Assembly: GCA_050945895.1 (NCBI GenBank)
Contig: JBMNTU010000020.1
Coordinates: forward strand, 1 to 24,659
Length of the DNA: 24,659 nucleotides
Reading direction: 5' to 3'
From: JBMNTU01 sp050945895
GTDB taxonomy: Bacteria > Bacillota > Clostridia > Christensenellales > Christensenellaceae
A program made the position numbers and the translations under genes. Below the pieces are notes generated by a model. It saw only the letters and a program-made list of their open reading frames with translations. It did no database searches and was not told the origin of the DNA. Positions 7,146-15,584 of this stretch are shown one piece after another (position 1 is the stretch's first letter; each line of letters opens with the position of its first letter).

Positions 7146-8501
7146 TTAATTGCGCTGTGCGTGAAGCGGCGCGGGAATCCGTCCGCCGCGTTCAATAAAT
7201 TCTCTGGGAGACTGGCGGTTATAGTCCATAATGGGCGCCGTGCCCAGAAGCCCGCCAAAGTCGACCTCGTCGCCGACCGTTTTGCCCGGCACGGGAATAA
7301 TGCGCACCGCCGTCGTTTTGGTGTTTACAACGCCGATTGCCGCCTCGTCTGCAATAATTGCGGAAAGCACTTCGGCAGGCGTATCACCGGGAAGCGCAAT
7401 CATATCCAGCCCTACGGAGCAAACGCATGTCATGGCCTCCAGCTTTTCCAGCGAAAGGGAGCCCTTTTTAACTGCGTCGATCATGCCCGCGTCTTCGCTG
7501 ACGGGGATAAACGCGCCCGAAAGCCCGCCCACGTGGGAAGACGCCATAATGCCGCCCTTTTTGACCGCGTCGTTCAAAAGCGCCAGCGCCGCCGTGGTGC
7601 CGTGCGCGCCGCATGTTTCCAGGCCCATTTCTTCCAATATATGCGCAACGCTGTCTCCAACTTTTGGCGTGGGGGCAAGCGACAGGTCTACGATTCCAAA
7701 CGGTACATTTAGGCGCCTGCTGGCTTCGCGTGCGACAAGCTGACCCATCCGTGTAATGTTAAACGCAGTCTTTTTAATGGTCTCGGCAACTTCGTCAAAC
7801 GGGCGGCCTTTTTTCTTTTCCAGTGCAGACTGTACAACCCCCGGCCCCGAAACGCCCACGTTGATGACGCAATCGCCCTCTCCCGTACCGTGGAACGCGC
7901 CCGCCATAAAAGGGTTGTCTTGCACGGCGTTGGCAAAAACGACCAGCTTGGCCGCACCAATCCCGTTTTGGGCCGCTGTTTTTTGCGCCGTCTGCCGGAC
8001 GATCTCTCCCATTTTTTTTACGGCATCCATATTGATGCCCGCGCGCGTCGTCGCAACGTTGATGGACGAGCATACGATATCCGTATCCCAAAGCGCCTGC
8101 GGAATAGAATCCAGAAATTCCCATTCCCGTGCCGTGGCGGCTTTTTCCACAAAGGCTGAATACCCGCCGATAAAATTGACGCCCACTTCCTTCGCGGCCT
8201 TGTCCATTGCCTTCGCATATTGTATAAACCCGCCGCCCGCCTGCGAAATGAGCGAAATGGGCGTAACGGAAATACGCTTGTTTACAATAGGAATGCCAAA
8301 TTCCCGCTCGATATCTTCGCCTGTTTTTACAAGGTCTTTTGCCTGCCGGACGATTTTTTCATATACCTTGCCTGCGCCCGTTTCCGGGCTTTCGCTGATG
8401 CAGTCAAAAAGCGAGATGCCCATTGTAACCGTGCGTACGTCCAGGTTTTCGCTTTCGATCATGCGTATGGTCTTTAATATGTCGTTTTGGCTTATTTTCA
8501 T
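7146..8501 (-). CDS. UPF0210 / PFL-family protein of unknown function
   Basis: A 451-residue protein of the conserved UPF0210 (DUF711, PFL) family. Its biochemical role is not established to my knowledge. It is soluble-looking, rich in Gly/Ala, with conserved stretches such as INVGVSGPGVVQSAL and GAHGTTAALALLNDAVKKGG and no transmembrane segments. It starts 2 bases after the stop of the ACT-domain gene. This ACT-UPF0210 pair recurs across Firmicutes and some archaea, so the two products probably work together, with the ACT protein perhaps sensing a small molecule. Length is normal for the family. The start at 8501 is set by the spacing from the ACT gene, with AGGGTG upstream as a modest ribosome site. 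Confidence 0.93.
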   Translation of the reverse strand: MKISQNDILKTIRMIESENLDVRTVTMGISLFDCISESPETGAGKVYEKIVRQAKDLVKTGEDIEREFGIPIVNKRISVTPISLISQAGGGFIQYAKAMDKAAKEVGVNFIGGYSAFVEKAATAREWEFLDSIPQALWDTDIVCSSINVATTRAGINMDAVKKMGEIVRQTAQKTAAQNGIGAAKLVVFANAVQDNPFMAGAFHGTGEGDCVINVGVSGPGVVQSALEKKKGRPFDEVAETIKKTAFNITRMGQLVAREASRRLNVPFGIVDLSLAPTPKVGDSVAHILEEMGLETCGAHGTTAALALLNDAVKKGGIMASSHVGGLSGAFIPVSEDAGMIDAVKKGSLSLEKLEAMTCVCSVGLDMIALPGDTPAEVLSAIIADEAAIGVVNTKTTAVRIIPVPGKTVGDEVDFGGLLGTAPIMDYNRQSPREFIERGGRIPAPLHAQRN

Positions 8502-8503
8502 TC

Positions 8504-8776
8504 TTACACCCTGTACATGTTTTCAAACAATTCCTCGCGCTGCACGCGAATTTCCATTCCAATCTCGCCGGCAACGGCGTCCATTTTGCTTTTGAGCTGG
8601 TCGAAGGGAACGTTCATTTTTTCCATATCCACCAGCATGGTCATGGCAAACAATTCCTCCCGCAAAACGGTCTGGCTGATATCGAGTATGTTTACGTTGC
8701 ACTCATACAGCACGTTAGATACATTGGCAATGATTCCCGGCCGGTCGTGGCCCAGTACGCTTACGATTGCTCTCAC
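8504..8776 (-). CDS. Small ACT-domain regulatory protein (UPF0237)
   Basis: A 90-residue single ACT domain, a fold that binds amino acids or other small ligands, usually as a dimer. The typical opening is seen (IVSVLGHDRPGIIANVSNVL), as in GcvR-like proteins. The start codon is GTG at 8776, with GGAGGCGG seven bases upstream; the GTGA overlaps the stop of the membrane protein gene before it, implying translational coupling. The UPF0210 gene follows after 2 bases. The ligand and the target are unknown; control of the partner UPF0210 protein is inferred from their conserved pairing. Confidence 0.93.
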   Translation of the reverse strand: MRAIVSVLGHDRPGIIANVSNVLYECNVNILDISQTVLREELFAMTMLVDMEKMNVPFDQLKSKMDAVAGEIGMEIRVQREELFENMYRV

Positions 8777-9699
8777 TGTTTTTCCGCCTCCGTTGTTTCA
8801 CTTTTGATTTTCATTTTATGTTCGTACGCATGTTTGGCATTTTGGTATGTGCCATAAGACATAGAATACCATATGGGCATAATAAACGCGATGACAACGA
8901 CCGCCAGTAGCGAAATCAGGATAGACGATACCATCAGCGGATGCGCCAGCGCCTGTTCGGGGTTTGCGAGGTACAAATCGACCAGCTCCCTGAACGGCAG
9001 CGTAGAAAGCCAGTTGACAAACAGCATACCCGCGCCCACGATGAGGGCGGCCATGGCAAGGCGGCCAAGGTTGCTCCAAAAACCGCCCTTAAAGATATAG
9101 GTAAACGAGGTGCGCGTTCCCAAAAAGCCGGATTTATGTTCAGAAACGACAACATACGGCACAAATACCGTGCCCAGCAAGAAAAGAAGCAACATGGTAA
9201 CGATAACCACCAGCGCGGCAATCTGGCCGGGGCTTAAGGCCTTCAGGTCGACCCCGCTCGAAAACGCGGCGTAAGCAATAATCGCCGCAACGATGGCAAC
9301 CGGGATGAGCATAACCAATGTAGAAAAATATGTTTTCAGCATAGACGTATAACACCCCTTGCTGAAAGCAAAGGACTCTCTAAACGTCACCCGATGGCCG
9401 CAGTGGTTGCTGTCTATGATATGTACGGTATTGCAAATAACGACAGGAGATACAAACAGCGCAATCAGCGCGATGATGCCAAGCAGCGCAATCAGGCTTC
9501 CGATAGCGCCGCCGCCCTGCATAAGTAAAACCAAAAAAGTGCGCGCTGCCGAAACGGTTCCGGGAATGGCAAAAAAGAAAACCGGGAAGAGCAATACGAT
9601 TTGGAATACCAGCAGCGGTAAAAACAGCTTGGGGAAATTATGCTTGTAAATATCAAACGTATTCCTCAGAACGGTCCTCATGTTCATTTTCCTAGACAT
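8773..9699 (-). CDS. Multi-pass integral membrane protein of unknown function
   Basis: A 308-residue protein with about six long hydrophobic segments (for example FLPLLVFQIVLLFPVFFFAI, IALLGIIALIALFVSPVVI, LVMLIPVAIVAAIIAYAAF and IAALVVIVTMLLLFLLGTV) and a basic, polar C-terminus. The general look, with an N-terminal cytoplasmic NTFDIYKHNF stretch, resembles DUF975 and the membrane part of glycerophosphodiester phosphodiesterases, but I cannot assign a family firmly. The start is uncertain: GTG at 9738 would overlap the LOG gene; ATG at 9699 with GAGG about 10 bases upstream avoids overlap and is preferred; ATG at 9681 is possible. Its stop overlaps the ACT gene start, so it belongs to the same operon. 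Confidence 0.82.
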   Translation of the reverse strand: MSRKMNMRTVLRNTFDIYKHNFPKLFLPLLVFQIVLLFPVFFFAIPGTVSAARTFLVLLMQGGGAIGSLIALLGIIALIALFVSPVVICNTVHIIDSNHCGHRVTFRESFAFSKGCYTSMLKTYFSTLVMLIPVAIVAAIIAYAAFSSGVDLKALSPGQIAALVVIVTMLLLFLLGTVFVPYVVVSEHKSGFLGTRTSFTYIFKGGFWSNLGRLAMAALIVGAGMLFVNWLSTLPFRELVDLYLANPEQALAHPLMVSSILISLLAVVVIAFIMPIWYSMSYGTYQNAKHAYEHKMKIKSETTEAEKQ

Positions 9700-9724
9700 A
9701 AGCTTCAAGCCTCGTTTTGCCCGG

Positions 9725-10267
9725 TCAGATACGGACACTGCGCTTTATATACGCAACCGCGTCTTCCGGAGTCTCAGCTACAAAATAGCTGTCCTGCAAT
9801 GCTTGGGGTGCAAAATTCTTTAGTGTCGCCGTGCCTAGCGCGCCCAGCAATGCGTCGTAATAACTGGCTGTATTCAGTATGGCGACGGGTTTGTCGTGAC
9901 AGCCAAGCTGTTTTAACGTAAGTATTTCAAAAAGCTCCTCAAACGTGCCAATTCCGCCAGGCAGGGCAATAAAGCCCTCCGCATGATCCTCCATGGCCTG
10001 TTTGCGCTGGCGCAGCGTTTCCGTTTCAATCAGCTCGTCGTACTGTTCAAATATATCCGCGCCCATAAAGGAAGGGATGACGCCGGTAACCCATCCCCCA
10101 AAGGATTTTACGCCGCGTGCAACGGCACCCATCAAGCCGCGGTCTTGCCCGCCGAAAACAATGCCAAAGCCGGACTGCGCCAGCAGGCCGCCCAGCTTTT
10201 CGGCTTCCGCATAGAAGATTTTGTCAAGCGTCATAGAGCTTGCGCCGTAAATACAAATATTTGCCAT
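9725..10267 (-). CDS. LOG-family nucleotide phosphoribohydrolase (TIGR00730)
   Basis: A Rossmann-fold enzyme of the Lonely Guy/lysine-decarboxylase-like family; characterised members release the base from nucleoside 5'-monophosphates, including cytokinin ribotides. The 180-residue product has the hallmark PGGIGTFEE at 103-111 and an upstream FGGQDRGLMG at 38-47. ATG at 10267 lies 2 bases after the queT stop; a TTG at 10273 overlapping that stop is the alternative. There is no clear ribosome site, so translation is probably coupled to queT. The in vivo substrate in bacteria is unsettled. Confidence 0.92.
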   Translation of the reverse strand: MANICIYGASSMTLDKIFYAEAEKLGGLLAQSGFGIVFGGQDRGLMGAVARGVKSFGGWVTGVIPSFMGADIFEQYDELIETETLRQRKQAMEDHAEGFIALPGGIGTFEELFEILTLKQLGCHDKPVAILNTASYYDALLGALGTATLKNFAPQALQDSYFVAETPEDAVAYIKRSVRI

Positions 10268-10269
10268 AG

Positions 10270-10752
10270 TCAAACAGCCGGATGCTTAAATATCCGGCGC
10301 TTGTTCCTTTCCAATATAAATAACAGCGGCATTCCGGCCACATAACAGGCAATGCCCTGGCCAATACCGACATATAATACGTTTATCCAGTAGGGGAGAT
10401 CGAGAACGAGATGCAAAACAAGCCCGACCAAAAATGCGTTCAGAATAACGCTTGGCAGGGGAACCAGCCATTTTTGCTTAAGTTTGGATGCAATAAAAGC
10501 AGATAAAAGCGTTGCCAGGCTGCCGATGGCAATATCCAAGATACCCAGTGTGGAACCAAACAGGTTTGCAATGAGGCAGCCAATGAAAAGCCCGGGGACA
10601 GCCGCCGGCGTAAAAAACGGCAATACACATAACGCTTCGGAAACACGTACCTGCATGGGGCCAAAGCTGATGGGCGCCAGGATAAGCGTGAGCACGGCAT
10701 ATATTGCGGCAATAATTGCCATTTCACATATGAATCGTGCGGTGTGTTTCAT
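10270..10752 (-). CDS. queT: QueT-family queuosine-precursor ECF transporter S component
   Basis: A membrane substrate-binding subunit thought to capture queuosine precursors (preQ0/preQ1) and work with a shared ECF energising module. The 160-residue product is almost entirely hydrophobic, with about five to six membrane segments and the conserved family stretch around FGPMQVRVSEALCVLPFFTP. The shared ECF ATPases are not in the window. ATG at 10752 has GGGGAG five bases upstream. The 5' leader is only about 20 bases and lacks the hairpin-plus-A-tail of a preQ1 riboswitch, unlike many queT genes. It heads the run queT-LOG-membrane protein-ACT-UPF0210-pepF. Confidence 0.9.
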   Translation of the reverse strand: MKHTARFICEMAIIAAIYAVLTLILAPISFGPMQVRVSEALCVLPFFTPAAVPGLFIGCLIANLFGSTLGILDIAIGSLATLLSAFIASKLKQKWLVPLPSVILNAFLVGLVLHLVLDLPYWINVLYVGIGQGIACYVAGMPLLFILERNKRRIFKHPAV

Positions 10753-10775
10753 GCATACTCCCCTCTCGGCAAACC

Positions 10776-10784
10776 ATTATACCA
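10776..10784 (-). promoter_or_regulatory. Extended -10 promoter ahead of queT
   Basis: The minus strand reads TGGTATAAT about 24 bases before the queT start. The -35 region is AT-rich without a clear hexamer. This would start the queT-to-pepF transcript independently of leuS. Confidence 0.55.
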
Positions 10785-10813
10785 CACAATACCCATAAAA
10801 TAAACAAGCATAT

Positions 10814-10832
10814 AAGCAGGAAAAGCCCGCTT
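10814..10832 (-). terminator. Possible weak terminator after the DUF5714 gene
   Basis: A 7-bp stem (AAGCGGG with CCTGCTT, one G-U pair) with a 5-base loop lies about 40 bases after the stop codon. The downstream minus-strand sequence is TATATG, not a T-run, so termination would be inefficient. Confidence 0.35.
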
Positions 10833-10869
10833 CTAAAATGAAACGGGGATAAACGAATCGCCAAAGGCT

Positions 10870-11571
10870 TTATAGGGGGTAATACAAACAATTTTCCTTC
10901 GAACAGTCCGGATTGCTTCCAAAGAAGCTGCATTTCAATTTTTCCGGCATGGAAAGCTCTACGCCAAAATATTTTTTTGAAAAGGGAGCCATGCAGGATA
11001 GGGAAAGGAAAACATCACGCTTACAGCAGCGTGGCCCGCCGTTTTCCGCTATTGCTTCAAGCGCGCGGGAGGTTGCAAGGTTGGCAATGCCCCATTCTGC
11101 GCCGGAAAGAGGCGTAGCGCCCGAAACAATGCTGGCAAAAACGCCTGCACCCACACCCGCCCCGCAGCACCCCAGAAATCCGCAAATGCCCCCGGGAATG
11201 TCCTGCGTTCGCTCTCTTGCTGTCCGCAGGCATTTTTCCAGATCGATGCTGCCGCCCGCATTCTTATAGGCCGCAAGCAATACTGCAGGGACAAGGTAGT
11301 GGTGCTCGGGTCCGTGCATGTGGACAAACGGATCCCGCATGATTTTTCGCGAAATTGCTATAGGGTCTGCGCTTTGCGTTTCAAGGCATGCCTGCGTAAT
11401 AACATCAAGCGCCTTTTCCATGTGGCAGGCGTCGCAAATATAATGCCCATCCTCGCAAGAGGCATTGGCAGAAAAGGTTTTTCCGCAAAATGCACAGGGA
11501 AGCTCTTGTGCATCTTCAAAATAAACCAGCGGTCTTCCGCAGATAAGGCAGCCGGACATGTGCTTTGGCAT
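10870..11571 (-). CDS. DUF5714-type Cys-rich protein of unknown function
   Basis: A 233-residue protein with no established role that I recognise; it resembles the DUF5714 family, sometimes linked to methyltransferases. The N-terminus carries paired cysteines (Cys8/11, Cys26/29, Cys39, Cys46/49) that look like two small zinc ribbons. The middle has HGPEHHYLVPAVLLAAY and a glycine-rich patch GGICGFLGCCGAGVGAG; further Cys occur in GPRCCKRD and at the C-terminus (DCSKENC). The abundance of Cys suggests bound zinc or an iron-sulfur cluster. ATG at 11571 has AGGAGG five bases upstream, a site that overlaps the leuS stop codon; the 9-base gap implies cotranscription with leuS. Confidence 0.85.
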   Translation of the reverse strand: MPKHMSGCLICGRPLVYFEDAQELPCAFCGKTFSANASCEDGHYICDACHMEKALDVITQACLETQSADPIAISRKIMRDPFVHMHGPEHHYLVPAVLLAAYKNAGGSIDLEKCLRTARERTQDIPGGICGFLGCCGAGVGAGVFASIVSGATPLSGAEWGIANLATSRALEAIAENGGPRCCKRDVFLSLSCMAPFSKKYFGVELSMPEKLKCSFFGSNPDCSKENCLYYPL

Positions 11572-11580
11572 AAACGCCTC

Positions 11581-14001
11581 CTACTTCAAAACAATATTAA
11601 CCAGCCGTCCGGGTACAACAATCAGCTTTGCAATCTGCTTGCCTGCAAGCAGATCTGCATATTCGGCCTTTACAAATGCTTCCACTTCGTCCTTGGAAGC
11701 AGAGGCGGAAATATCGAATTTGGCTTTTACTTTTCCGCCTATTTGCAGCGCCATATTAACAACGTCTTTTTGCAGCGCGCCTTCGTCCACCGACGGAAAA
11801 TCCTGGTTGAAAATGGAATAAGGCTGCCCCAGCTTCTCCCAGAGCTCTTCGCAAAAATGCGGCGCAAACGGGGATAAAAGCAGGCATATTTTTTTGGTGA
11901 CGTCCAGCGCAAACAGCTTGTCCGGCTGCTTGTCCATATATTTATACATGGCGTTCACAGCCTCCATGATGCGCGCGATTGCCGTATTGAACGAAAACTG
12001 CGGAATATCCTCGCGCACATGCCGGATGGCATAGTTGATCTGGTAATCGACGTCCGGGTCCTTTTTACCTATTCCGGCGTCTGAAAGCGCAAGCACACGG
12101 TCTGCAAGCCGCTCTACCCGCTCCAGGAAACGGCAGGTTGCGCCCACGCCATCGTCGTTCCACGGGCCGCCCTCAATATAGTTGAAGCCAAAGGCGAGGT
12201 ATGTCCGCAGTACGTCCGAGCCATATTTTTTAATCAGCTCGTCCGGCGAAACAACGTTCCCGCGCGATTTACTCATCTTTTCGCCGTCCGGACCCAAAAT
12301 GGTTCCCTGGTGCACCAAAGACGTAAACGGCTCTTCAAACCCAATGTACCCCATATCGTGCAGCGCCATCGTAAAAAACCGCGCATACAGAAGGTGCATA
12401 ACCGCGTGCTCCGCACCGCCGATATATTTATCCACAGGCAGCATCTTGTCTATAATATCCCGCGCAAAAGCCTGCGCAGTGTCCTTGTTGTCTGGGTAGC
12501 GCAGGAAATACCACGAAGAGCACACAAATGTATCCATCGTGTCCGCCTCCCGCGTAGCTTTGCCGCCGCAAACAGGGCAGGTTGTGTTCAAAAATTCTTC
12601 GCTTTTTGCCAGCGGAGATACGCCGTCCGGCGTAAAATCTACATTGTACGGCAGCTTAACCGGAAGCTGGTCTTCGGGCACGGGGACCTCCCCGCAGTTT
12701 TGGCAATATACGATAGGGATAGGCGTGCCCCAATAACGCTGGCGCGAAATCAGCCAGTCGCGCAGGCGGTAATTGGTTTTAAAACCTCCCTTGCTTTCTT
12801 TGCCAAGCGCCTCTATAACGGCCTCTTTGCCCTCTTCCGTCGTCAGCCCGTCGAATTTGCCGCTGTTTACCAAAATGCCGTAATCTACAAACGGAAGTGA
12901 ATCGTCCGTTTGGTCGTTTTTTGCTTTAATGACACGCTCGATGGGCAGGCCGAATTTGGTTGCAAATTCAAAATCCCGCTCGTCGTGTGCGGGCACAGCC
13001 ATCACGATTCCCGTGCCGTACGAGGCAAGGACGTAATCGGCCGTCCAAACGGGAACCTTGCGCCCGTTGATGGGGTTTATGGCATAAGCACCCGTAAACA
13101 CGCCCGTTTTTTCACGCGTTGTGGAAAGTCGGTCTATTTCCGTCGCCTTTGCGGCGTAGTCCATGTATGCCTCCACTTCGGCCTTTTGTTCGGGGGCCGT
13201 TATGTCTAAAAGCTTGGGATGCTCGGGCGACAGCACTACATAGGTACAGCCAAAAAGCGTGTCTGCGCGCGTGGTAAATACGGTAAACTCCTCGCCGGTC
13301 TTTTCAAAGGAAAATGTAATTTCGCCGCCTGTAGATTTGCCGATCCAATTTTTTTGCATCAGCTTTGTTTTTTCCGGCCAGTCTATTTTATCCAGGCCAT
13401 TCAGCAGGCGCTCCGCATAATCGGTAATCTTAAAGAACCATTGGGTCAGATGTTTTTTGGTAACGACAGAACCGCAGCGTTCGCACTCGCCCTCAATAAC
13501 CTGCTCGTTGGCAAGCACAGTGTTGCACGAAGGGCACCAGTTTACAGGCGCAGCCTTGCGGTAGGCAAGCCCTTTTTCGTACAGCTTCAAAAAACACCAT
13601 TGCGTCCACTTATAATAGCCCGGGTCGCATGTCACAATCTCGTAATCCCAGTCGTATGTCGCGCCGATGGCCTGCAGCTGTTTTTCCATCGTTTCAATAT
13701 TTTTCAGCGTGGAGTCCTGTGGATGGATTCCCGTTGCAATCGCGTAATTTTCCGCAGGCAGGCCAAATGCGTCAAAGCCCATCGGGTGGAATACATTGTT
13801 TCCCGTCATGCGCATAAAGCGCGCGTAGCTGTCCGACAAACCGTAATTATACCAATGCCCGATGTGAAGGTTTGCGCCCGAAGGGTAAGAGAACATTTCC
13901 AATACATACTGCTTTGGTTTTTCGGAATGCTTGTCAAATTTATACAATCCGGTATCGGCCCATATTTTTTGCCATTTTTTTTCGTTTTGTGTAAAGTCCA
14001 C
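11581..14001 (-). CDS. leuS: Leucyl-tRNA synthetase
   Basis: Charges tRNA-Leu with leucine in the cytoplasm. The 806-residue product, a usual bacterial length, shows the class I signatures HIGH at 46-49 and KMSKS at 575-579, the editing-domain threonine-rich motif TTRADTLFG at 243-251 and its Asp in AVPAHDERD near 340, Cys pairs of a zinc ribbon (CPSC and CERC, 156-176; also CPVC near 475), and a tRNA-binding C-terminus. The start codon is GTG at 14001 with AGGAGG seven bases upstream. Promoter at 14038-14066 gives a leader of only about 30 bases with a 12-bp palindrome and no T-box, the usual clostridial control for this gene. The DUF5714 gene follows after 9 bases. Confidence 0.98.
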   Translation of the reverse strand: MDFTQNEKKWQKIWADTGLYKFDKHSEKPKQYVLEMFSYPSGANLHIGHWYNYGLSDSYARFMRMTGNNVFHPMGFDAFGLPAENYAIATGIHPQDSTLKNIETMEKQLQAIGATYDWDYEIVTCDPGYYKWTQWCFLKLYEKGLAYRKAAPVNWCPSCNTVLANEQVIEGECERCGSVVTKKHLTQWFFKITDYAERLLNGLDKIDWPEKTKLMQKNWIGKSTGGEITFSFEKTGEEFTVFTTRADTLFGCTYVVLSPEHPKLLDITAPEQKAEVEAYMDYAAKATEIDRLSTTREKTGVFTGAYAINPINGRKVPVWTADYVLASYGTGIVMAVPAHDERDFEFATKFGLPIERVIKAKNDQTDDSLPFVDYGILVNSGKFDGLTTEEGKEAVIEALGKESKGGFKTNYRLRDWLISRQRYWGTPIPIVYCQNCGEVPVPEDQLPVKLPYNVDFTPDGVSPLAKSEEFLNTTCPVCGGKATREADTMDTFVCSSWYFLRYPDNKDTAQAFARDIIDKMLPVDKYIGGAEHAVMHLLYARFFTMALHDMGYIGFEEPFTSLVHQGTILGPDGEKMSKSRGNVVSPDELIKKYGSDVLRTYLAFGFNYIEGGPWNDDGVGATCRFLERVERLADRVLALSDAGIGKKDPDVDYQINYAIRHVREDIPQFSFNTAIARIMEAVNAMYKYMDKQPDKLFALDVTKKICLLLSPFAPHFCEELWEKLGQPYSIFNQDFPSVDEGALQKDVVNMALQIGGKVKAKFDISASASKDEVEAFVKAEYADLLAGKQIAKLIVVPGRLVNIVLK

Positions 14002-14015
14002 TTTTCTGCCTCCTG

Positions 14016-14027
14016 CGCAAATTTGCG
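14016..14027 (-). repeat. Perfect 12-bp palindrome in the leuS leader
   Basis: The sequence CGCAAATTTGCG reads the same on both strands. It lies between the -10 box and the ribosome site of leuS, so it may be a protein-binding operator or a very short RNA hairpin near the 5' end. Function unknown. Confidence 0.5.
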
Positions 14028-14037
14028 TATGTTCTAT

Positions 14038-14066
14038 ATTATTGATGATTTTTTGTTCAAAGTCAA
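14038..14066 (-). promoter_or_regulatory. Promoter of leuS
   Basis: The minus strand reads TTGACT, a 17-base spacer and AATAAT, a good sigma-A-type match about 37 bases upstream of the GTG start. Confidence 0.7.
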
Positions 14067-14103
14067 TATCAGCAGGCGGTATAGCGGTATGGGAATTTTG
14101 ATA

Positions 14104-14132
14104 TTGCAGGCAGATATAAAAAGTACTATAAT
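14104..14132 (+). promoter_or_regulatory. Promoter of the MFS transporter gene
   Basis: TTGCAG, a 17-base spacer and TATAAT. The leader contains a small hairpin (GGGCGG with CTGCCC, 14136-14154) just ahead of the ribosome site AAGGAG. Confidence 0.65.
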
Positions 14133-14172
14133 CCTATGGGCGGTTTGAGGCTGCCCAAGAAGGAGAAGCTCG

Positions 14173-15336
14173 ATGCGGCGGAATATTATTTTATTGAACT
14201 TGGCACAGGCGGTCATCTGGATGTCTATGTATGTATATACGCCCACGCTGCCCGCGTATGCGGCGCAGTTTGGCGCCAGCGCAACAATGATTGGCGCAAT
14301 CGGGTCGGCCTACGGCGTCATGCAGGCGGCGCTGCGCATCCCGCTGGGAATGGCGCTGGATAAAAAAAGAAAAAACAAACTGCTGCTCATTATCGGTTAT
14401 GTCGTTTTGGTGTGTTCTTCCATATTGTTCCTGTTGGCAGACAGTGTGGAAATGATGATATTCGCGCGCGGCGTCGCAGGAATCAGCGCCGCATGGTCTG
14501 TTGTAATCTGCACTGTATATGCAAAATACAACAGCGAAAAGCGCCAGGTAAAAGCGCAGGGGATATTGAACGCGGCTGCCAGCGGCGGCAAGGCGGTCGG
14601 CGGGCTGTTGTGCGGTATTATTGCGTTCCTTGCCGGATATTACGCAACGTTTATTGCGTCGTTTGTCATTGCGGCGTTTGCGCTGGCTATTGTGTGTTCG
14701 CTGGAGGAGCGCAAGCGCAAGGTGTACAGGAGGGTAAGGAAAGACCCGCCGTCGTTTAAAAATGTGCTCAAAAACAAGGACGTTATTTTGTTTTCGGTAT
14801 TAATTGCAATTACAAACATGCTGTGTTTTGCTATTCCCACGCTGTTTGTGTCCGTTGCGGCACAAAGCATCGGCGCCACAGACATGCAGCTTGGGCTGCT
14901 TACCGTCGTTTATTGCGCCGCAATGGCAATATCTTCGCTGTTTGTGGGTACGCGGGCCTACAACAAAATCGGAGGAATCAACGTGCTGGCGATCAGCTTT
15001 CTGGTGGGGGCGCTGTCCGCTTTGCCGCTTTTCTATTTTATGAATGTGCCGCTTATTTTTGTTATGCAGGTCATATCGGGCATAAGCTATGGAATTTCGA
15101 ACAGCGCCCTCAATGGGTTTGTTATAAAATGCGTCAGCAAGAGGGAACGGGGCATGGCGCAGGGCGTGGGCCAATCGCTTTCGGGGTTGGGAATCTTTAT
15201 TGGCCCGCTAATCGTCGGCCCGCTGGTAGACCATGTTTCGTTCGATGCGGCGTTCCTTTCCATGGCGGCAGCAATGGGAATAGGCGCGCTGCTTACCTGG
15301 CTGCTCGTTCCCAAAAAATACGCAGATATGCGCTAA
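14173..15336 (+). CDS. Major facilitator superfamily transporter
   Basis: A 387-residue inner-membrane transporter with about 12 hydrophobic segments in two halves, joined by a basic cytoplasmic loop (ERKRKVYRRVRKDPPSF). The loop between helices 2 and 3 carries the MFS A-like motif (RIPLGMALDKKRKNK). Drug or metabolite efflux by proton antiport is typical for this size and type, but the substrate cannot be told. ATG at 14173 has AAGGAG eight bases upstream. It stands alone on the plus strand, diverging from leuS, and its stop lies 2 bases from the end of the convergent small gene at 15339. Confidence 0.93.
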   Translation: MRRNIILLNLAQAVIWMSMYVYTPTLPAYAAQFGASATMIGAIGSAYGVMQAALRIPLGMALDKKRKNKLLLIIGYVVLVCSSILFLLADSVEMMIFARGVAGISAAWSVVICTVYAKYNSEKRQVKAQGILNAAASGGKAVGGLLCGIIAFLAGYYATFIASFVIAAFALAIVCSLEERKRKVYRRVRKDPPSFKNVLKNKDVILFSVLIAITNMLCFAIPTLFVSVAAQSIGATDMQLGLLTVVYCAAMAISSLFVGTRAYNKIGGINVLAISFLVGALSALPLFYFMNVPLIFVMQVISGISYGISNSALNGFVIKCVSKRERGMAQGVGQSLSGLGIFIGPLIVGPLVDHVSFDAAFLSMAAAMGIGALLTWLLVPKKYADMR

Positions 15337-15338
15337 GT

Positions 15339-15578
15339 TCAATGACTATCCGGAACCTCTAAAAACCATTTATTTTCGTCGTAGAAAAGATGGAACAACC
15401 TTGTGCCGATATAGCAGGTATACCGCGTGCCCAATACGCCGCTTTTAAGGCTGGCCGCGGGAATTTTGCCCGTCACCCGCGAAATCTCGTATTTTATGCC
15501 GGTATTTGTGTATATTGCCACCGGCCGGACCTCTCCTCCGTCGGAAAACAGAGCCAGTACGTTTACATATCTGTTCAT
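15339..15578 (-). CDS. Small conserved protein cotranscribed with the Y-family polymerase
   Basis: A 79-residue soluble protein that I cannot place in a named family. It looks like a compact beta-rich domain (VNVLALFSDGGEVRPVAIY, RYTCYIGTRLFHLFY, KWFLEV). It starts 6 bases after the polymerase stop codon with no strong ribosome site, so it is probably translated by coupling. Similar short proteins with an ALFSxxGEVRP-like opening follow Y-family polymerases in other clostridia as I recall; this needs a search. A role as polymerase accessory factor is inferred only from position. It ends 2 bases from the convergent MFS gene, with no terminator between. Confidence 0.75.
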   Translation of the reverse strand: MNRYVNVLALFSDGGEVRPVAIYTNTGIKYEISRVTGKIPAASLKSGVLGTRYTCYIGTRLFHLFYDENKWFLEVPDSH

Positions 15579-15584
15579 AATCGT

